From NCBI GenBank assembly GCA_049509675.1, contig JBEKZQ010000224.1, positions 1-23,256 of the forward strand: 23,256 bases of DNA, read 5' to 3'. Of this stretch, positions 1 to 7,580 are shown in pieces. Position numbers and translations under genes: made by a program. How positions within the stretch are numbered: the stretch's first letter is position 1; each line of letters starts with the position of its first letter. The notes beneath the pieces were generated by a model, which was given only the letters and a program-made list of their open reading frames with translations, did not search any database and was not told the origin of the DNA. This stretch comes from JBEKZQ01 sp049509675. GTDB lineage: Bacteria; Planctomycetota; Planctomycetia; Pirellulales; Thermoguttaceae.

Positions 1-942
1 TTCGCCGTGCCGGCCTTCGAGCAGATCTACGCGACGCCGCACGGCGTGGCCGCCCTGGTGACGGCCCCCGTGCGCATGCACCGCGGGCGGGCGGTCGAGC
101 CCCCCAGTCCCCTCCGCCGGCTCGCCGGCCGGCACGGCACGCCGATCGTCGATCCCGAGGACATCAACGCCCCCGAGTCGCAGGAGCAGTTGCGCCGCTA
201 CGCCGCGGACCTGCTGGTGGTTTGCGACTACGGCCAGATCCTGAAGCGCGAAACGCTCGCCGCGGCCCGGCTGGGCGGAATCAACCTGCACGGGTCGCTC
301 CTGCCGAAGTACCGCGGCGCGGCCCCCATCAACTGGGCCATCTTCCAGGGCGAGACCGAGACCGGCGTGACCGTGATCCACATGACGCCCCAGATCGATG
401 CCGGACCGTCGATTGCCCAGGCCCGAACTCCGATCGGGGCCGAGGAAACGGCCGCCGAGCTCGAGCCGCGACTGGCGGAACTGGGGGCCGGCCTGATCCG
501 CCAGGCAATCGACGACCTGGAGGCCGACCGCATGCACGTGGTCGCCCAGGATGCGGCGCAGGCCTCCAAGGCCCCGCGGCTGAAGAAGAGCGACGGGGCC
601 ATCGACTGGACGCGGCCCGCCCCGGCCATTCGCAACCAGATTCGCGCTTTGGAGCCGTGGCCCAAGACGTACACGTTCTGCTATCGCCGCGCGGGTCCGC
701 CGCTGCGGCTGATCCTGGGGCCGGCAACGGTGGTCCAGCGGCCCCCGGGGCCGCAAGAGCCCGGCACGGTGCTGGAAGCGGCCGCAGATCGCCTGCTGGT
801 GGCTGCCGGCCGAGAGGCCCTGGCCTTGCAAAGTGTTCAGCCCTCCGGCAAGCGGCTGCTGTCGATCGAGGAGTTCCTCCGCGGCTATCACGTCCGCCCC
901 GGTGACCGACTGGGGCCGGAGTGGAGTGTCTTGAAGCAGTAG
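1..942 (+). CDS. fmt: Methionyl-tRNA formyltransferase, 5'-truncated by window edge
   Basis: Transfers a formyl group from 10-formyl-tetrahydrofolate to Met-tRNAfMet for translation initiation in the cytoplasm. The reading frame is open from base 1, which encodes F-A-V-P, the end of the usual N-terminal G-T-P-D-F-A-V-P motif. The GTG at base 7 is therefore internal; by alignment with the family about 11-13 codons lie left of the window. Catalytic residues are visible: Asn (codon at 283) and His (289) in the motif NLHGSLLPKYRGAAP, and Asp (397) in QIDAG. The His-to-Asp spacing of 36 residues equals that of the E. coli enzyme (H108, D144). The C-terminal tRNA-binding domain follows to the TAG at 940. 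The next gene is convergent, only 29 bases away. Identification is firm; the start is unseen. Confidence 0.97.
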   Translation, partial: FAVPAFEQIYATPHGVAALVTAPVRMHRGRAVEPPSPLRRLAGRHGTPIVDPEDINAPESQEQLRRYAADLLVVCDYGQILKRETLAAARLGGINLHGSLLPKYRGAAPINWAIFQGETETGVTVIHMTPQIDAGPSIAQARTPIGAEETAAELEPRLAELGAGLIRQAIDDLEADRMHVVAQDAAQASKAPRLKKSDGAIDWTRPAPAIRNQIRALEPWPKTYTFCYRRAGPPLRLILGPATVVQRPPGPQEPGTVLEAAADRLLVAAGREALALQSVQPSGKRLLSIEEFLRGYHVRPGDRLGPEWSVLKQ

Positions 943-971
943 GAAACGGAGGATGACGACAAAGAGGAGCG

Positions 972-1409
972 CTACTTGGCGGAGGATTTGGGCCTCCTCT
1001 TAATCAACTTCTTCTCGCCGATTGTTGGCTTCACTTGACTGTATTGTGAAGTATTTGCCAGCAGCACGTCTTGGTCAACCAACGGATGAACCTCCCGAAC
1101 CTTCCGCGAAGTACTGGAAGCATGGAATTCATATTCATCGGCACGTTCAAATCGGCAACGCATCCTTCCCCCGAGAGCGGTGAAGATATCCGAAATTGTT
1201 CGCAGCGTCATGTTCGCGCTGCCGTCAAGCAACTGGCTGACGTAGCCCTTAGTCTTGCCAAGACGCTTCGCGAGTTCGAGACGAGAAACCCCCATGTCTT
1301 CCATGACCTCGCAGATTAGCTCAGTAACCTCCAAAATGGCGCCCTCCTGCTCAAGAAGCCACCTCCCCTCCTCGGTTTTCGCAACCTTATCGACGAGCGT
1401 TTGTACCAT
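972..1409 (-). CDS. XRE-type helix-turn-helix antitoxin (HigA-like)
   Basis: A 145-residue DNA-binding protein, probably the antitoxin and autorepressor of the toxin gene directly upstream. Residues about 25-85 carry an XRE helix-turn-helix with the typical run LAKRLGKTKGYVSQLLDG followed by a T-L-R-T-I-S-D-I-F segment. The tail is Lys/Arg-rich. The ATG at 1409 is preceded by AAAGGAG with about nine bases spacing. It starts 29 bases after the toxin stop, giving toxin-first order as in higBA. Base composition of this gene and the toxin is visibly less GC-rich than fmt or miaB, which fits horizontal acquisition (inference). The HTH call is firm; neutralisation of the toxin is by analogy. Confidence 0.85.
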   Translation of the reverse strand: MVQTLVDKVAKTEEGRWLLEQEGAILEVTELICEVMEDMGVSRLELAKRLGKTKGYVSQLLDGSANMTLRTISDIFTALGGRMRCRFERADEYEFHASSTSRKVREVHPLVDQDVLLANTSQYSQVKPTIGEKKLIKRRPKSSAK

Positions 1410-1438
1410 GGTTCACACTCCTTTCTGTGGTTGTTGAT

Positions 1439-1810
1439 TCAAGAATGCACATCCAAGTGTTCGGCACGTACGGCATTCGCTCGCTCTAATTCGCTTTTTT
1501 CCCATTTGTCTTTCTTCTTGATGAAACCGTGAGTTAGAAACCACGTTCTCCTTATCAGAAAGCAGCCAATTCTGATCTGATGCGACTTGAACTCGTAGAT
1601 GTCCCCGGCGACTTTCCGAAATTTCTCGCGGTTCCGAATGATTCCGCTGTCGGCCATCCGTCGAAAGAGCGCGGCAAGTTTTGTTTGGTCAGACCCAGGT
1701 AGGCCGTCAATGAACTCCTCGGCCAAGCGTTTGCCGTTGGATCGCACGGCGTATTCTACGGTGCCCCAAGCCCCTGCGGCGGCAACATGTTTTTCGTCAC
1801 GTCCGTTCAT
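1439..1810 (-). CDS. HigB/Gp49-like (RelE superfamily) toxin
   Basis: A 123-residue protein resembling phage-derived Gp49-like / HigB toxins, which are RelE-fold ribosome-dependent mRNA interferases. The supporting features are an N-terminal V-E-Y-A-V-R strand, a helical R-L-A-E-E-F-I-D-G-L segment, and the C-terminal core around residues 75-115 with K-S-H-Q-I-R-I-G, an F-L-T-H-G-F-I-K-K strand and a K-x-x-x-E-L-E-R-A helix. The ATG at 1810 has AGGA about ten bases upstream. The gene forms one transcription unit with the downstream XRE gene. No frameshift or internal stop is seen, so it looks intact. Activity has not been shown, and no catalytic residue can be fixed without a structure comparison. 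Confidence 0.82.
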   Translation of the reverse strand: MNGRDEKHVAAAGAWGTVEYAVRSNGKRLAEEFIDGLPGSDQTKLAALFRRMADSGIIRNREKFRKVAGDIYEFKSHQIRIGCFLIRRTWFLTHGFIKKKDKWEKSELERANAVRAEHLDVHS

Positions 1811-1814
1811 TCAA

Positions 1815-1850
1815 GTTTAGTCCTATCTAAACCGGTTTGGAAGGCCTTCC
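1815..1850 (-). promoter_or_regulatory. Candidate operator of the HigBA-like module
   Basis: Just ahead of the toxin ATG are GTTTAG (1815-1820) and CTAAAC (1827-1832), perfect 6-bp inverted arms around a 6-bp spacer. The second arm runs into AAACCGGTTT (1829-1838), a perfect 10-bp palindrome, giving three related half-sites. A further perfect palindrome, GGAAGGCCTTCC, occupies 1839-1850. XRE antitoxins commonly bind such dyads to repress their own operon. Part of the dyad overlaps the toxin ribosome-binding site. Binding is inferred. Confidence 0.45.
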
Positions 1851-2061
1851 GCCAGGGAAAAAATCGGGCCGCGGCAGTGAAAGGCGAACGTGCGTCGCAA
1901 GTCGCTGCTGGCGCTATAGTTACGTGTGCAACATGCCGGGGAACAGTGCTGGAGGTCGCTGCATGGTAGGTGTCTTATCGCATTGGCGTACTGGTTCTGT
2001 GCCTCGCGTTTGTTACGTCGTTTCGCCCCCAAGAATGCCCTCGCCGCCGCGTTCCCCTATG

Positions 2062-2070
2062 TGTTAAAAT
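2062..2070 (+). promoter_or_regulatory. Extended -10 promoter candidate for the small ORF-miaB-glnE run
   Basis: TGTTAAAAT fits the extended -10 pattern TG-N-TAAAAT (5 of 6 to TATAAT). No good -35 element is visible at 17 bp, which is common when the TG extension is present. Transcription would start near 2077, about 40 bases before the small membrane protein. Confidence 0.4.
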
Positions 2071-2117
2071 AGGATATTTGCCCGGCGGCATGTGCCAGTA
2101 GCTTGGGAGCGCGAACC

Positions 2118-2291
2118 ATGGACGGTTGGAACGTGGCGATTCTGGTGGTGGCGGTCTACGTGGCCGTCGTTACGCTGGTGCGGCTGATGAACGGCCGCCG
2201 AAAGCAGCTCATGAACCAGTTCCGCCAAGAGGTGGAGAACGAGCGCCGCCGCCGGGGCCGAGCCGCGGAGCCGCGCAGGCGCGCTTCGTAA
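2118..2291 (+). CDS. Small single-span membrane protein
   Basis: A 57-residue product from the ATG at 2118, preferred over a TTG at 2103 because GGGAG lies eight bases upstream of it. Residues about 4-24 (V-A-I-L-V-V-A-V-Y-V-A-V-V-T-L-V) form one hydrophobic helix. The rest is strongly basic (R-R-K and R-R-R-R runs), so the positive-inside rule puts the C-terminus in the cytoplasm. The stop codon lies six bases before the miaB ATG, and miaB lacks a strong ribosome-binding site, so the two may be translationally coupled. I do not recognise a family and assign no function. It may be a real lineage-specific small protein or a leader peptide. Confidence 0.6.
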   Translation: MDGWNVAILVVAVYVAVVTLVRLMNGRRKQLMNQFRQEVENERRRRGRAAEPRRRAS

Positions 2292-2297
2292 TAGAAA

Positions 2298-3722
2298 ATG
2301 TCCAAACGCCTGTATATCGAAACCGTCGGCTGCCAAATGAACGTGCTCGACAGCGAGTTGGTGGCCGCCGGTCTGTTGCAGGCGGGCTATGAGTTGGTCG
2401 ACAGTCCGCGCAATGCGGACGCCATCTTGTTCAACACGTGCAGCGTGCGGCAGCACGCCGAAGACAAGATCTATAGCGCCCTGGGCCGGCTGAAACATTT
2501 CAAACAACGGCATCCCGAGGCGATCATCGGCGTGTTAGGCTGCATGGCGCAGAAGGACGCCGCGCTGATCTTCCGCCGCGCCGGTCACGTCGACCTGGTG
2601 GTCGGGCCCGGGCAGCTCTCCCGCCTGCCGGCCCTGTTGGAGGAAGTGGCCGCCGATCGCCGGCCGCGGTTGGAAATCAGTCTTGATCGCAGCGCGGTCG
2701 ACCGGCGGAGCGTGCAGGCGAGTTTTGCCCCGTACGATCCGCCCCGGACGCCGAGAGGTCGCACGGTGCGGCACCAGGCCATGGTGCGGATCATGTACGG
2801 CTGCGACCGCTTCTGCAGCTATTGCATCGTGCCGCGGGTCCGCGGTCCGGAGCAAAGTCGCCCGGCCGCCCAGATCGAGGCCGAGGTCCGCCGCCTGGTC
2901 GAGGACGGCTGCCTGGAAGTCACGCTCTTGGGCCAAACGGTCAACGGCTACAAGGACGCGACCACCGGGCGGACGCTCCGCCTGGCCGACCTGCTGGAGC
3001 GGCTCAGCGCGATCCGGGGACTGCGGCGGCTGCGGTTCGTGACGAATCATCCGCGGTTCATGACCGCCTCGCTGCTGGAGGCCGTCCGCGATCTGCCCAA
3101 GGTGTCGCCCTACTTGCACATTCCCGCCCAGAGCGGCTCCAATCGCATGTTGCAGCGGATGAAACGCGGCTATACCGCCGAAGCCTACCGCGAGATGTTG
3201 CTGCGGGTGCGGCAGACCGTGCCCGCCGCGGCCGTGACCAGCGACTTCATCGTCGGCTTCTGCGGCGAGACCGAGCAGGATTTTCAGGACACGATGGAGT
3301 TGGTCCGTTGGGGACGGTTCAAGAACAGCTTTATTTTCAAGTACAGTCCCCGTGCCGGCACCCGCGCCCACGAGTTGTACGCGGACGACGTGCCGGAGGA
3401 GATCAAGCGGCGGCGGAACAACGAGTTGCTCTCCGTGCAGAATGCGATTAGCCTGGAAGAGAACCAGCCGTTCTTGGGCCGCCGGGCGGAGATCCTGGTC
3501 GAGGGGCCGAGCAAGTCGGCGCGGAAGCGCGACGCGGCGGGCACGGGCAAGCCCGTGGCACCCGGCGCCGGCAATGTCGTGCAGCTTGTGGGCCGCACCG
3601 TGTGCGATCGAATTGTCGTCTTCGATGGGCCGCGCGAACTCACCGGGCAGATCCTGGAAGTCCAGATCAAGAAGGCGGATGCGTTCACGCTGTTTGGGGA
3701 ACTCGTTGGGGGATCGGGGTAA
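2298..3722 (+). CDS. miaB: tRNA-2-methylthio-N6-dimethylallyladenosine synthase
   Basis: A radical-SAM methylthiotransferase that adds the 2-methylthio group to i6A37 of tRNAs, using two [4Fe-4S] clusters. The 474-residue product shows the N-terminal UPF0004 domain with cluster cysteines C12 (VGCQMN), C48 (NTCSVR) and C82 (LGCMAQ), then the radical-SAM motif C-x3-C-x2-C at C169, C173 and C176. A C-terminal TRAM domain runs from about residue 400. The usual TRAM entry V-E-G-P-S-K is followed by about 15 extra residues before L-V-G-R-T. This insert contains G-T-G-K-P-V-A-P (415-422), encoded by a palindromic repeat of a family also found between genes. The stop is one base before glnE, indicating an operon. 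NTCSVR and the cysteine layout favour MiaB over MtaB or RimO. Confidence 0.97.
   Translation: MSKRLYIETVGCQMNVLDSELVAAGLLQAGYELVDSPRNADAILFNTCSVRQHAEDKIYSALGRLKHFKQRHPEAIIGVLGCMAQKDAALIFRRAGHVDLVVGPGQLSRLPALLEEVAADRRPRLEISLDRSAVDRRSVQASFAPYDPPRTPRGRTVRHQAMVRIMYGCDRFCSYCIVPRVRGPEQSRPAAQIEAEVRRLVEDGCLEVTLLGQTVNGYKDATTGRTLRLADLLERLSAIRGLRRLRFVTNHPRFMTASLLEAVRDLPKVSPYLHIPAQSGSNRMLQRMKRGYTAEAYREMLLRVRQTVPAAAVTSDFIVGFCGETEQDFQDTMELVRWGRFKNSFIFKYSPRAGTRAHELYADDVPEEIKRRRNNELLSVQNAISLEENQPFLGRRAEILVEGPSKSARKRDAAGTGKPVAPGAGNVVQLVGRTVCDRIVVFDGPRELTGQILEVQIKKADAFTLFGELVGGSG
3540..3565 (+). repeat. REP-like palindrome inside miaB (CACTGGC family)
   Basis: CACGGGCAAGCCCGTGGCAC is a stem-loop of the same design as the intergenic CACTGGCAAAGCCAGTGGCAC at 6949. 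It is read in frame and falls in an insertion relative to usual MiaB proteins. Shared layout and sequence are seen directly; common origin is inferred. Confidence 0.55.
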
Positions 3723-3723
3723 C

Positions 3724-6700
3724 ATGGACCTCACCACTCTCCGCCAGTACCTCGACGAACCGCAAGCCGCCCAAAGCTGGCTGCGATCGCTGGGCGTGAG
3801 CGATCTGAAGCGGGCCCATGCCGGGCTGATGAGCATGGCCGCGGCCGGCCTGACGCTCGACCTGCTCTCGGTGATTTGCGATCAATTGGCCGAGCAATTG
3901 GCCCGCTCGGCCGACCCGGACATGGCGCTGAACAATCTGGACCGCTTCGTGGCGGCGGCCCGTAGTCCGCTGGCGCTGGGAACGCTGCTCCAGCGCGATC
4001 CGACGGCCTTGTCCACCTTGCTGCAAATCTTCTCCACCAGCCAGCATTTCAGCGATTTGTTGATCACCGATCCGGAAGGGTTCGACCTGTTGCGGCTGAC
4101 CGAGGGGGCGCCGGTGGCGCGGCAGATGCTCGTGGAAGACCTGGTGGCGGAAGTTGCCGCCCTGGAGCACGATCATCTGGTGCTGACGGCCCTGCGGCGG
4201 TTCAAACGCCGCGAGACGCTGCGCGTGGCCTACGGCGACCTGATCCGGGAGCAGAGTCTGCAAACCGTTACTGCGCAAATTTCCTACCTGGCCGACGCGA
4301 TCCTGGAAGCGGCCTTGCGGGCCGCCTGGCGGAAGCTCCAGTCGCAGCGCGGCACGCCGCTGGTCGCCAACGGCCAGAAAGCCCGCTTCGTGATCCTCGG
4401 CATGGGCAAGCTGGGCGGCCGCGAACTGAACTATTCCAGCGACATCGACCTGATCTTCCTGTACGACGCGGAGGGCCGGACCAACGGCAAACGGCCCGTC
4501 AGCAACGCCGAGTTCTTCGAGCAGCTCGGCCGCGAGCTGGTCCGCTTGTTGACCGAGCCGACCGAGTTGGGGTGTACCTATCGCGTCGACTTGCGGCTGC
4601 GGCCTGAGGGGCAGCGTGGTCCCATGTCCCTGAGCACCTCGGCCGCCTTGAACTACTACGACGCGCGCGGGCGGACCTGGGAGCGGCAGGCCTACATCAA
4701 GGCCCTGCCGGTGGCCGGCGACCTGGCGCTGGGCCGCGAGTTCTTGCTCGCGCTCACGCCCTGGATCTACGGCCGCTATCTGAGCCGGGCCGACATCAGC
4801 GGCATCAAGGCCCTGAAACGCCGCATCGAACAGCAGACCCGCGACGGCGGCACCGCCACGCCAGTGGCGCCCGAGTTCGGCACCGCCACGCCACCGGCGC
4901 CCGAGCGGAACGTCAAGACCGGACGCGGCGGCATCCGCGACATCGAGTTCGTGATCCAGTTCCTGCAACTGCTCAACGGCGGCGACCTGCCCCAGGTGCG
5001 CACCGGCAACACGCTGGAGGCCCTGGCCCGCCTGGAACAGGTCGGCTGTCTCACCAGCCAGGAACGGGCGCTGTTGGAAGAGAATTACACCTTCCTGCGG
5101 AAAATCGAGCATCGCCTGCAAATCATGTTCGATCTGCAAACGCACGTCATGCCCGGGCCGGAGGAGGAACTGCGGAAACTGGCGCTGCGGCTGGGCTACG
5201 AGCCGGCGGCGGACGGCGGGGCCCCCGGGGCCTTGTCGGCGGAATCCTCGTGCCGCGACCGGGCACTGGCCGCATTCCTGGATGACTACCGCGACAAGAC
5301 CGAGTTGAACCGCAAGATACTGGACCACTTGCTGCACGACGCCTTCAGCGATGACAGCCAGACCGAGGCCGAGTCGGACCTGGTGCTCGATCCCGATCCG
5401 CCCGCCGAGCAGATCCTGCGGGTGTTGGGCAAATACGGCTTCCGCGACGTGAAGCAGGCCTATCACAACCTGATGGCCTTGACGGAGGAGAAGATCCGTT
5501 TCCTTTCCACCCGTCGCTGCCGGCACTTCCTGGCCGCCATCGCGCCCGAGTTGCTCCAGGCGGTCGCCGCCACGGCCGACCCGGACGCGGCCCTGGTGAA
5601 CCTCGACAAGGTGAGCGAATCGCTGGGCGGCAAGGGCGTGCTCTGGGAACTGTTCAGCTTCAATCCTCCCAGCCTGCGCCTGTACGTCGATCTGTGCGCG
5701 TACAGCCCCTATCTATCGGGCATCCTCACGAGCAATCCGGGCATGATCGACGGATTGATGGACAGCCTGGTGCTGGATCGGCTGCCCACGCGCGGCGGCA
5801 TGCAGGCCGCGCTGGCCGAATTGTGCCGCGGCGCCGAGGACATCGAGCCGATCCTGCACAGCTTCAAGAACGACCAGCAGCTCCGCGTGGGCGTCCGCGA
5901 TTTGCTGGGCAAAGAGGACATCCAGGCGACCACTGCGGCGCTGTCCGAGATCGCCGAGGTGTGCCTGGCCCAAATCGCCGTCTGCGAACAACAGAAGCTG
6001 GCCCATAAGTTCGGACAACCGCGCATCGGCAGTGGGCCGCGGGCGGGCGAAGCCTGTGAAATGGTGATCCTGGCCATGGGCAAGTTCGGCGGCCGGGAAA
6101 TGAACTATCACAGCGACCTGGACATCATCTTCCTCTACGAGGCTGACGGCCAGACGGCCTTCGACTTCGGGCGCTTCCCCGACCGCGAGACGTCCAACCA
6201 GCACTTCTTCAGCGAACTGGGGCAGCGGATCATCAAGATCGCCAGCCGTCTGAGCGTGTACGGCAAGCTGTACGAGGTTGATACCCGGCTGCGTCCCACG
6301 GGCAAGAGCGGTGCGCTGGCCACCTCGCTCTACGAGTTCGGCCGCTACTTCGCCGAAGGGTCGGGGCAATTGTGGGAGCGGCAGGCGCTGTGCAAGGCCC
6401 GCGCGGTGTACGGCTCGCCGCGGGCCGTTCGCACCGCCACGGCCGCGGTCCATCGCGCCGCCTTCGCACACCGCTGGCGGCGCAGAGACGCCGACGAGAT
6501 CCGCCGCATGCGCCTGCGGCTGGAAGAAACCGTGGGCACGGGCGACCTGAAACGCGGCCCCGGCGGGATCGTCGACATCGAGTTTCTCGTGCAGATGCTG
6601 CAACTGCGGCACGCCCGCAAGAATGCCACCCTCCGCAACCCCAACACCCTGGCGGTGCTGGCCGAGCTCGCGGCCCTTAGGATGCTCGCCGTGGAAGACA

Positions 6701-6942
6701 GCAAACTCTTCGAGGAAAGCTACCGCCTGCTGCGGACGATCGAGGGCAAGTTGCGGCTGATGAACTCCACCGCCCGGGACACACTGCCGCACGATGCCAC
6801 GGAGCTCAACAAGCTGGCCCACCTGCTCCGCTATGGCGGCGGCGAGGCCTTGCTGGCCGACTACGAGCGTGCCACGCAGCACATCCGCCGTCGTTTCGAC
6901 GAGATTTTCACCGCGGCCGCCCAGGCCAGCGGCAGGCGCTAG
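3724..6942 (+). CDS. glnE: Bifunctional glutamine synthetase adenylyltransferase/adenylyl-removing enzyme
   Basis: Adenylylates and deadenylylates glutamine synthetase in response to PII and glutamine. The 1072-residue product is longer than E. coli GlnE (946). Two nucleotidyltransferase cores are present: G226-M-G-K-L-G-G to D240-x-D242, and M785-G-K-F-G-G to D798-x-D800. Each is followed by its G-G-I-x-D-I-E-F motif (first after residue 400, second after 945). Both Asp pairs are intact, so both activities look preserved. A 10-residue tandem duplication, GTATPVAPEF then GTATPPAPER (376-395), sits just before the first G-G-I-R-D-I-E-F. The ATG at 3724 follows the miaB stop by one base, with G-rich sequence upstream as ribosome-binding site. 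A convergent PII gene follows, its natural regulatory partner. Confidence 0.97.
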   Translation: MDLTTLRQYLDEPQAAQSWLRSLGVSDLKRAHAGLMSMAAAGLTLDLLSVICDQLAEQLARSADPDMALNNLDRFVAAARSPLALGTLLQRDPTALSTLLQIFSTSQHFSDLLITDPEGFDLLRLTEGAPVARQMLVEDLVAEVAALEHDHLVLTALRRFKRRETLRVAYGDLIREQSLQTVTAQISYLADAILEAALRAAWRKLQSQRGTPLVANGQKARFVILGMGKLGGRELNYSSDIDLIFLYDAEGRTNGKRPVSNAEFFEQLGRELVRLLTEPTELGCTYRVDLRLRPEGQRGPMSLSTSAALNYYDARGRTWERQAYIKALPVAGDLALGREFLLALTPWIYGRYLSRADISGIKALKRRIEQQTRDGGTATPVAPEFGTATPPAPERNVKTGRGGIRDIEFVIQFLQLLNGGDLPQVRTGNTLEALARLEQVGCLTSQERALLEENYTFLRKIEHRLQIMFDLQTHVMPGPEEELRKLALRLGYEPAADGGAPGALSAESSCRDRALAAFLDDYRDKTELNRKILDHLLHDAFSDDSQTEAESDLVLDPDPPAEQILRVLGKYGFRDVKQAYHNLMALTEEKIRFLSTRRCRHFLAAIAPELLQAVAATADPDAALVNLDKVSESLGGKGVLWELFSFNPPSLRLYVDLCAYSPYLSGILTSNPGMIDGLMDSLVLDRLPTRGGMQAALAELCRGAEDIEPILHSFKNDQQLRVGVRDLLGKEDIQATTAALSEIAEVCLAQIAVCEQQKLAHKFGQPRIGSGPRAGEACEMVILAMGKFGGREMNYHSDLDIIFLYEADGQTAFDFGRFPDRETSNQHFFSELGQRIIKIASRLSVYGKLYEVDTRLRPTGKSGALATSLYEFGRYFAEGSGQLWERQALCKARAVYGSPRAVRTATAAVHRAAFAHRWRRRDADEIRRMRLRLEETVGTGDLKRGPGGIVDIEFLVQMLQLRHARKNATLRNPNTLAVLAELAALRMLAVEDSKLFEESYRLLRTIEGKLRLMNSTARDTLPHDATELNKLAHLLRYGGGEALLADYERATQHIRRRFDEIFTAAAQASGRR
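4849..4908 (+). repeat. Tandem 30-bp duplication inside glnE
   Basis: Two 30-base units (4849-4878, 4879-4908) differ at five positions and encode GTATPVAPEF and GTATPPAPER. The first unit contains the dyad CGCCAC-gcca-GTGGCG and aligns over about 26 bases with the miaB palindrome at 3540 (roughly 20 matches), giving the parallel peptides GTGKPVAP and GTATPVAP. Confidence 0.6.
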
Positions 6943-6948
6943 AACGCA

Positions 6949-6977
6949 AACACTGGCAAAGCCAGTGGCACACGGCG
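6949..6977. repeat. REP-like palindrome, CACTGGC family
   Basis: CACTGGCAAAGCCAGTG is a perfect 7-bp stem with a 3-base loop, followed by GCACACGGCGG. In the opposite strand it reads like one unit of the array at 20276-20364. It lies just after the glnE stop. Confidence 0.75.
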
Positions 6978-6984
6978 GAAAGAA

Positions 6985-7059
6985 GGGATTAGGGATTAGA
7001 GGCTGTCGCCCGATTCCGACCTCCATCCGCTTGCGTCCAATCCCTAATCCCTAATCCCT
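6985..7059. terminator. Heptamer inverted repeat between convergent glnE and PII genes
   Basis: Two GGGATTA copies (6985-6998) face three AATCCCT copies (7039-7059), so a transcript from either side can form a long stem with a loop of about 40 bases. It lies between two converging genes and could act as a bidirectional terminator. There is no classical U-tract, so the role is inferred. Confidence 0.5.
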
Positions 7060-7068
7060 TGCGGCTAC

Positions 7069-7383
7069 CTACTCCTCCCACTGGCCGCCGGGCATGGCGG
7101 GGAGCACGAAAATCTTGCCGTCGCCCATGCGGCCGGTCCGGGCCACCTCGACGATCGCCCGCACCACCTCTTCCACCCGCAGGTCGTCGACCCACAACGT
7201 GATTTCCACTTTCGGCAGGAAGGCCAGGGAATACTCGCTGCCGCGGTACTCGTCCAAATAGCTCTTTTGCCGGCCGTAACCCTTGACCTCGCACACCCCG
7301 CAGGCCTCCAACGGGGCGTGCTTGAGGGCCTCGAGCACCTTCTCAACCAGGTAGGGCTTGACGACGGCGACGACTTGCTTCAC
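7069..7383 (-). CDS. glnB: PII nitrogen regulatory protein
   Basis: A trimeric signal protein that reports 2-oxoglutarate, ATP/ADP and, via uridylylation, glutamine to targets such as GlnE. The 104-residue product starts at GTG 7383 (M-K-Q-V-V-A-V-V-K-P). The T-loop K-G-Y-G-R-Q-K to F-L-P-K spans residues 34-55, and Tyr51, the uridylylation site, is present in Y-R-G-S-E-Y. The C-terminal signature TGRMGDGKIFV is present, but the protein ends soon after, slightly shorter than the usual 112. Upstream in-frame codons run into repeat sequence and were excluded. No clear ribosome-binding site is visible. No amtB neighbour is present; glnE converges on it. GlnB and GlnK cannot be separated by sequence alone. 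Confidence 0.92.
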   Translation of the reverse strand: MKQVVAVVKPYLVEKVLEALKHAPLEACGVCEVKGYGRQKSYLDEYRGSEYSLAFLPKVEITLWVDDLRVEEVVRAIVEVARTGRMGDGKIFVLPAMPGGQWEE

Positions 7384-7415
7384 GGCATTACGTGCGTGGA
7401 TGTTCCGGGACGACA

Positions 7416-7580
7416 GTTGGCCAGACCCCCAGTGGTCTGTCCATTTCGACATTACCGGTTGGGTGCCACGACCAACCTCCGGTCGGTGCCCGGCTTGCCC
7501 AGCAGTGCTGGAAACACGGTTGGACAAGCCAACCGTGGCACCCGTAAACTCAGTAAACTCAAGTTGGCCAGACCCCCAGT
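7416..7580. repeat. 18-bp direct repeats bracketing a palindromic block
   Basis: GTTGGCCAGACCCCCAGT occurs at 7416-7433 and again exactly at 7563-7580. Between them, GGGTGCCACG (7461-7470) and CGTGGCACCC (7534-7543) are inverted, with inner GGTTGG/CCAACC stems. The arrangement looks like one repeat family inserted within or between copies of another. Confidence 0.65.

Larger units (their letters stand above)
1811..2117. other. Intergenic region between divergent units
   Basis: About 300 bases separate the toxin-antitoxin module (leftward) from the miaB run (rightward). It holds the candidate toxin-antitoxin operator (1815-1850) and an extended -10 promoter candidate near 2062-2070. Up to about 2040 the composition resembles the lower-GC toxin-antitoxin DNA, so the acquired segment may extend to there. 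Short open frames on both strands have no recognisable protein character. Confidence 0.6.

Noticed and set aside
1787..2067. Short open frames between the HigBA-like module and the small membrane protein
   Set aside because: No ribosome-binding site, motif or plausible composition; the region is better read as control DNA.
2535..3836. 433-codon open frame antisense to miaB
   Set aside because: Low-complexity composition typical of GC-rich shadow frames; miaB on the other strand is certain.
3685..5526. 613-codon open frame antisense to glnE
   Set aside because: Shadow of the certain glnE gene, rich in Gln, Ala and Val with no motif.
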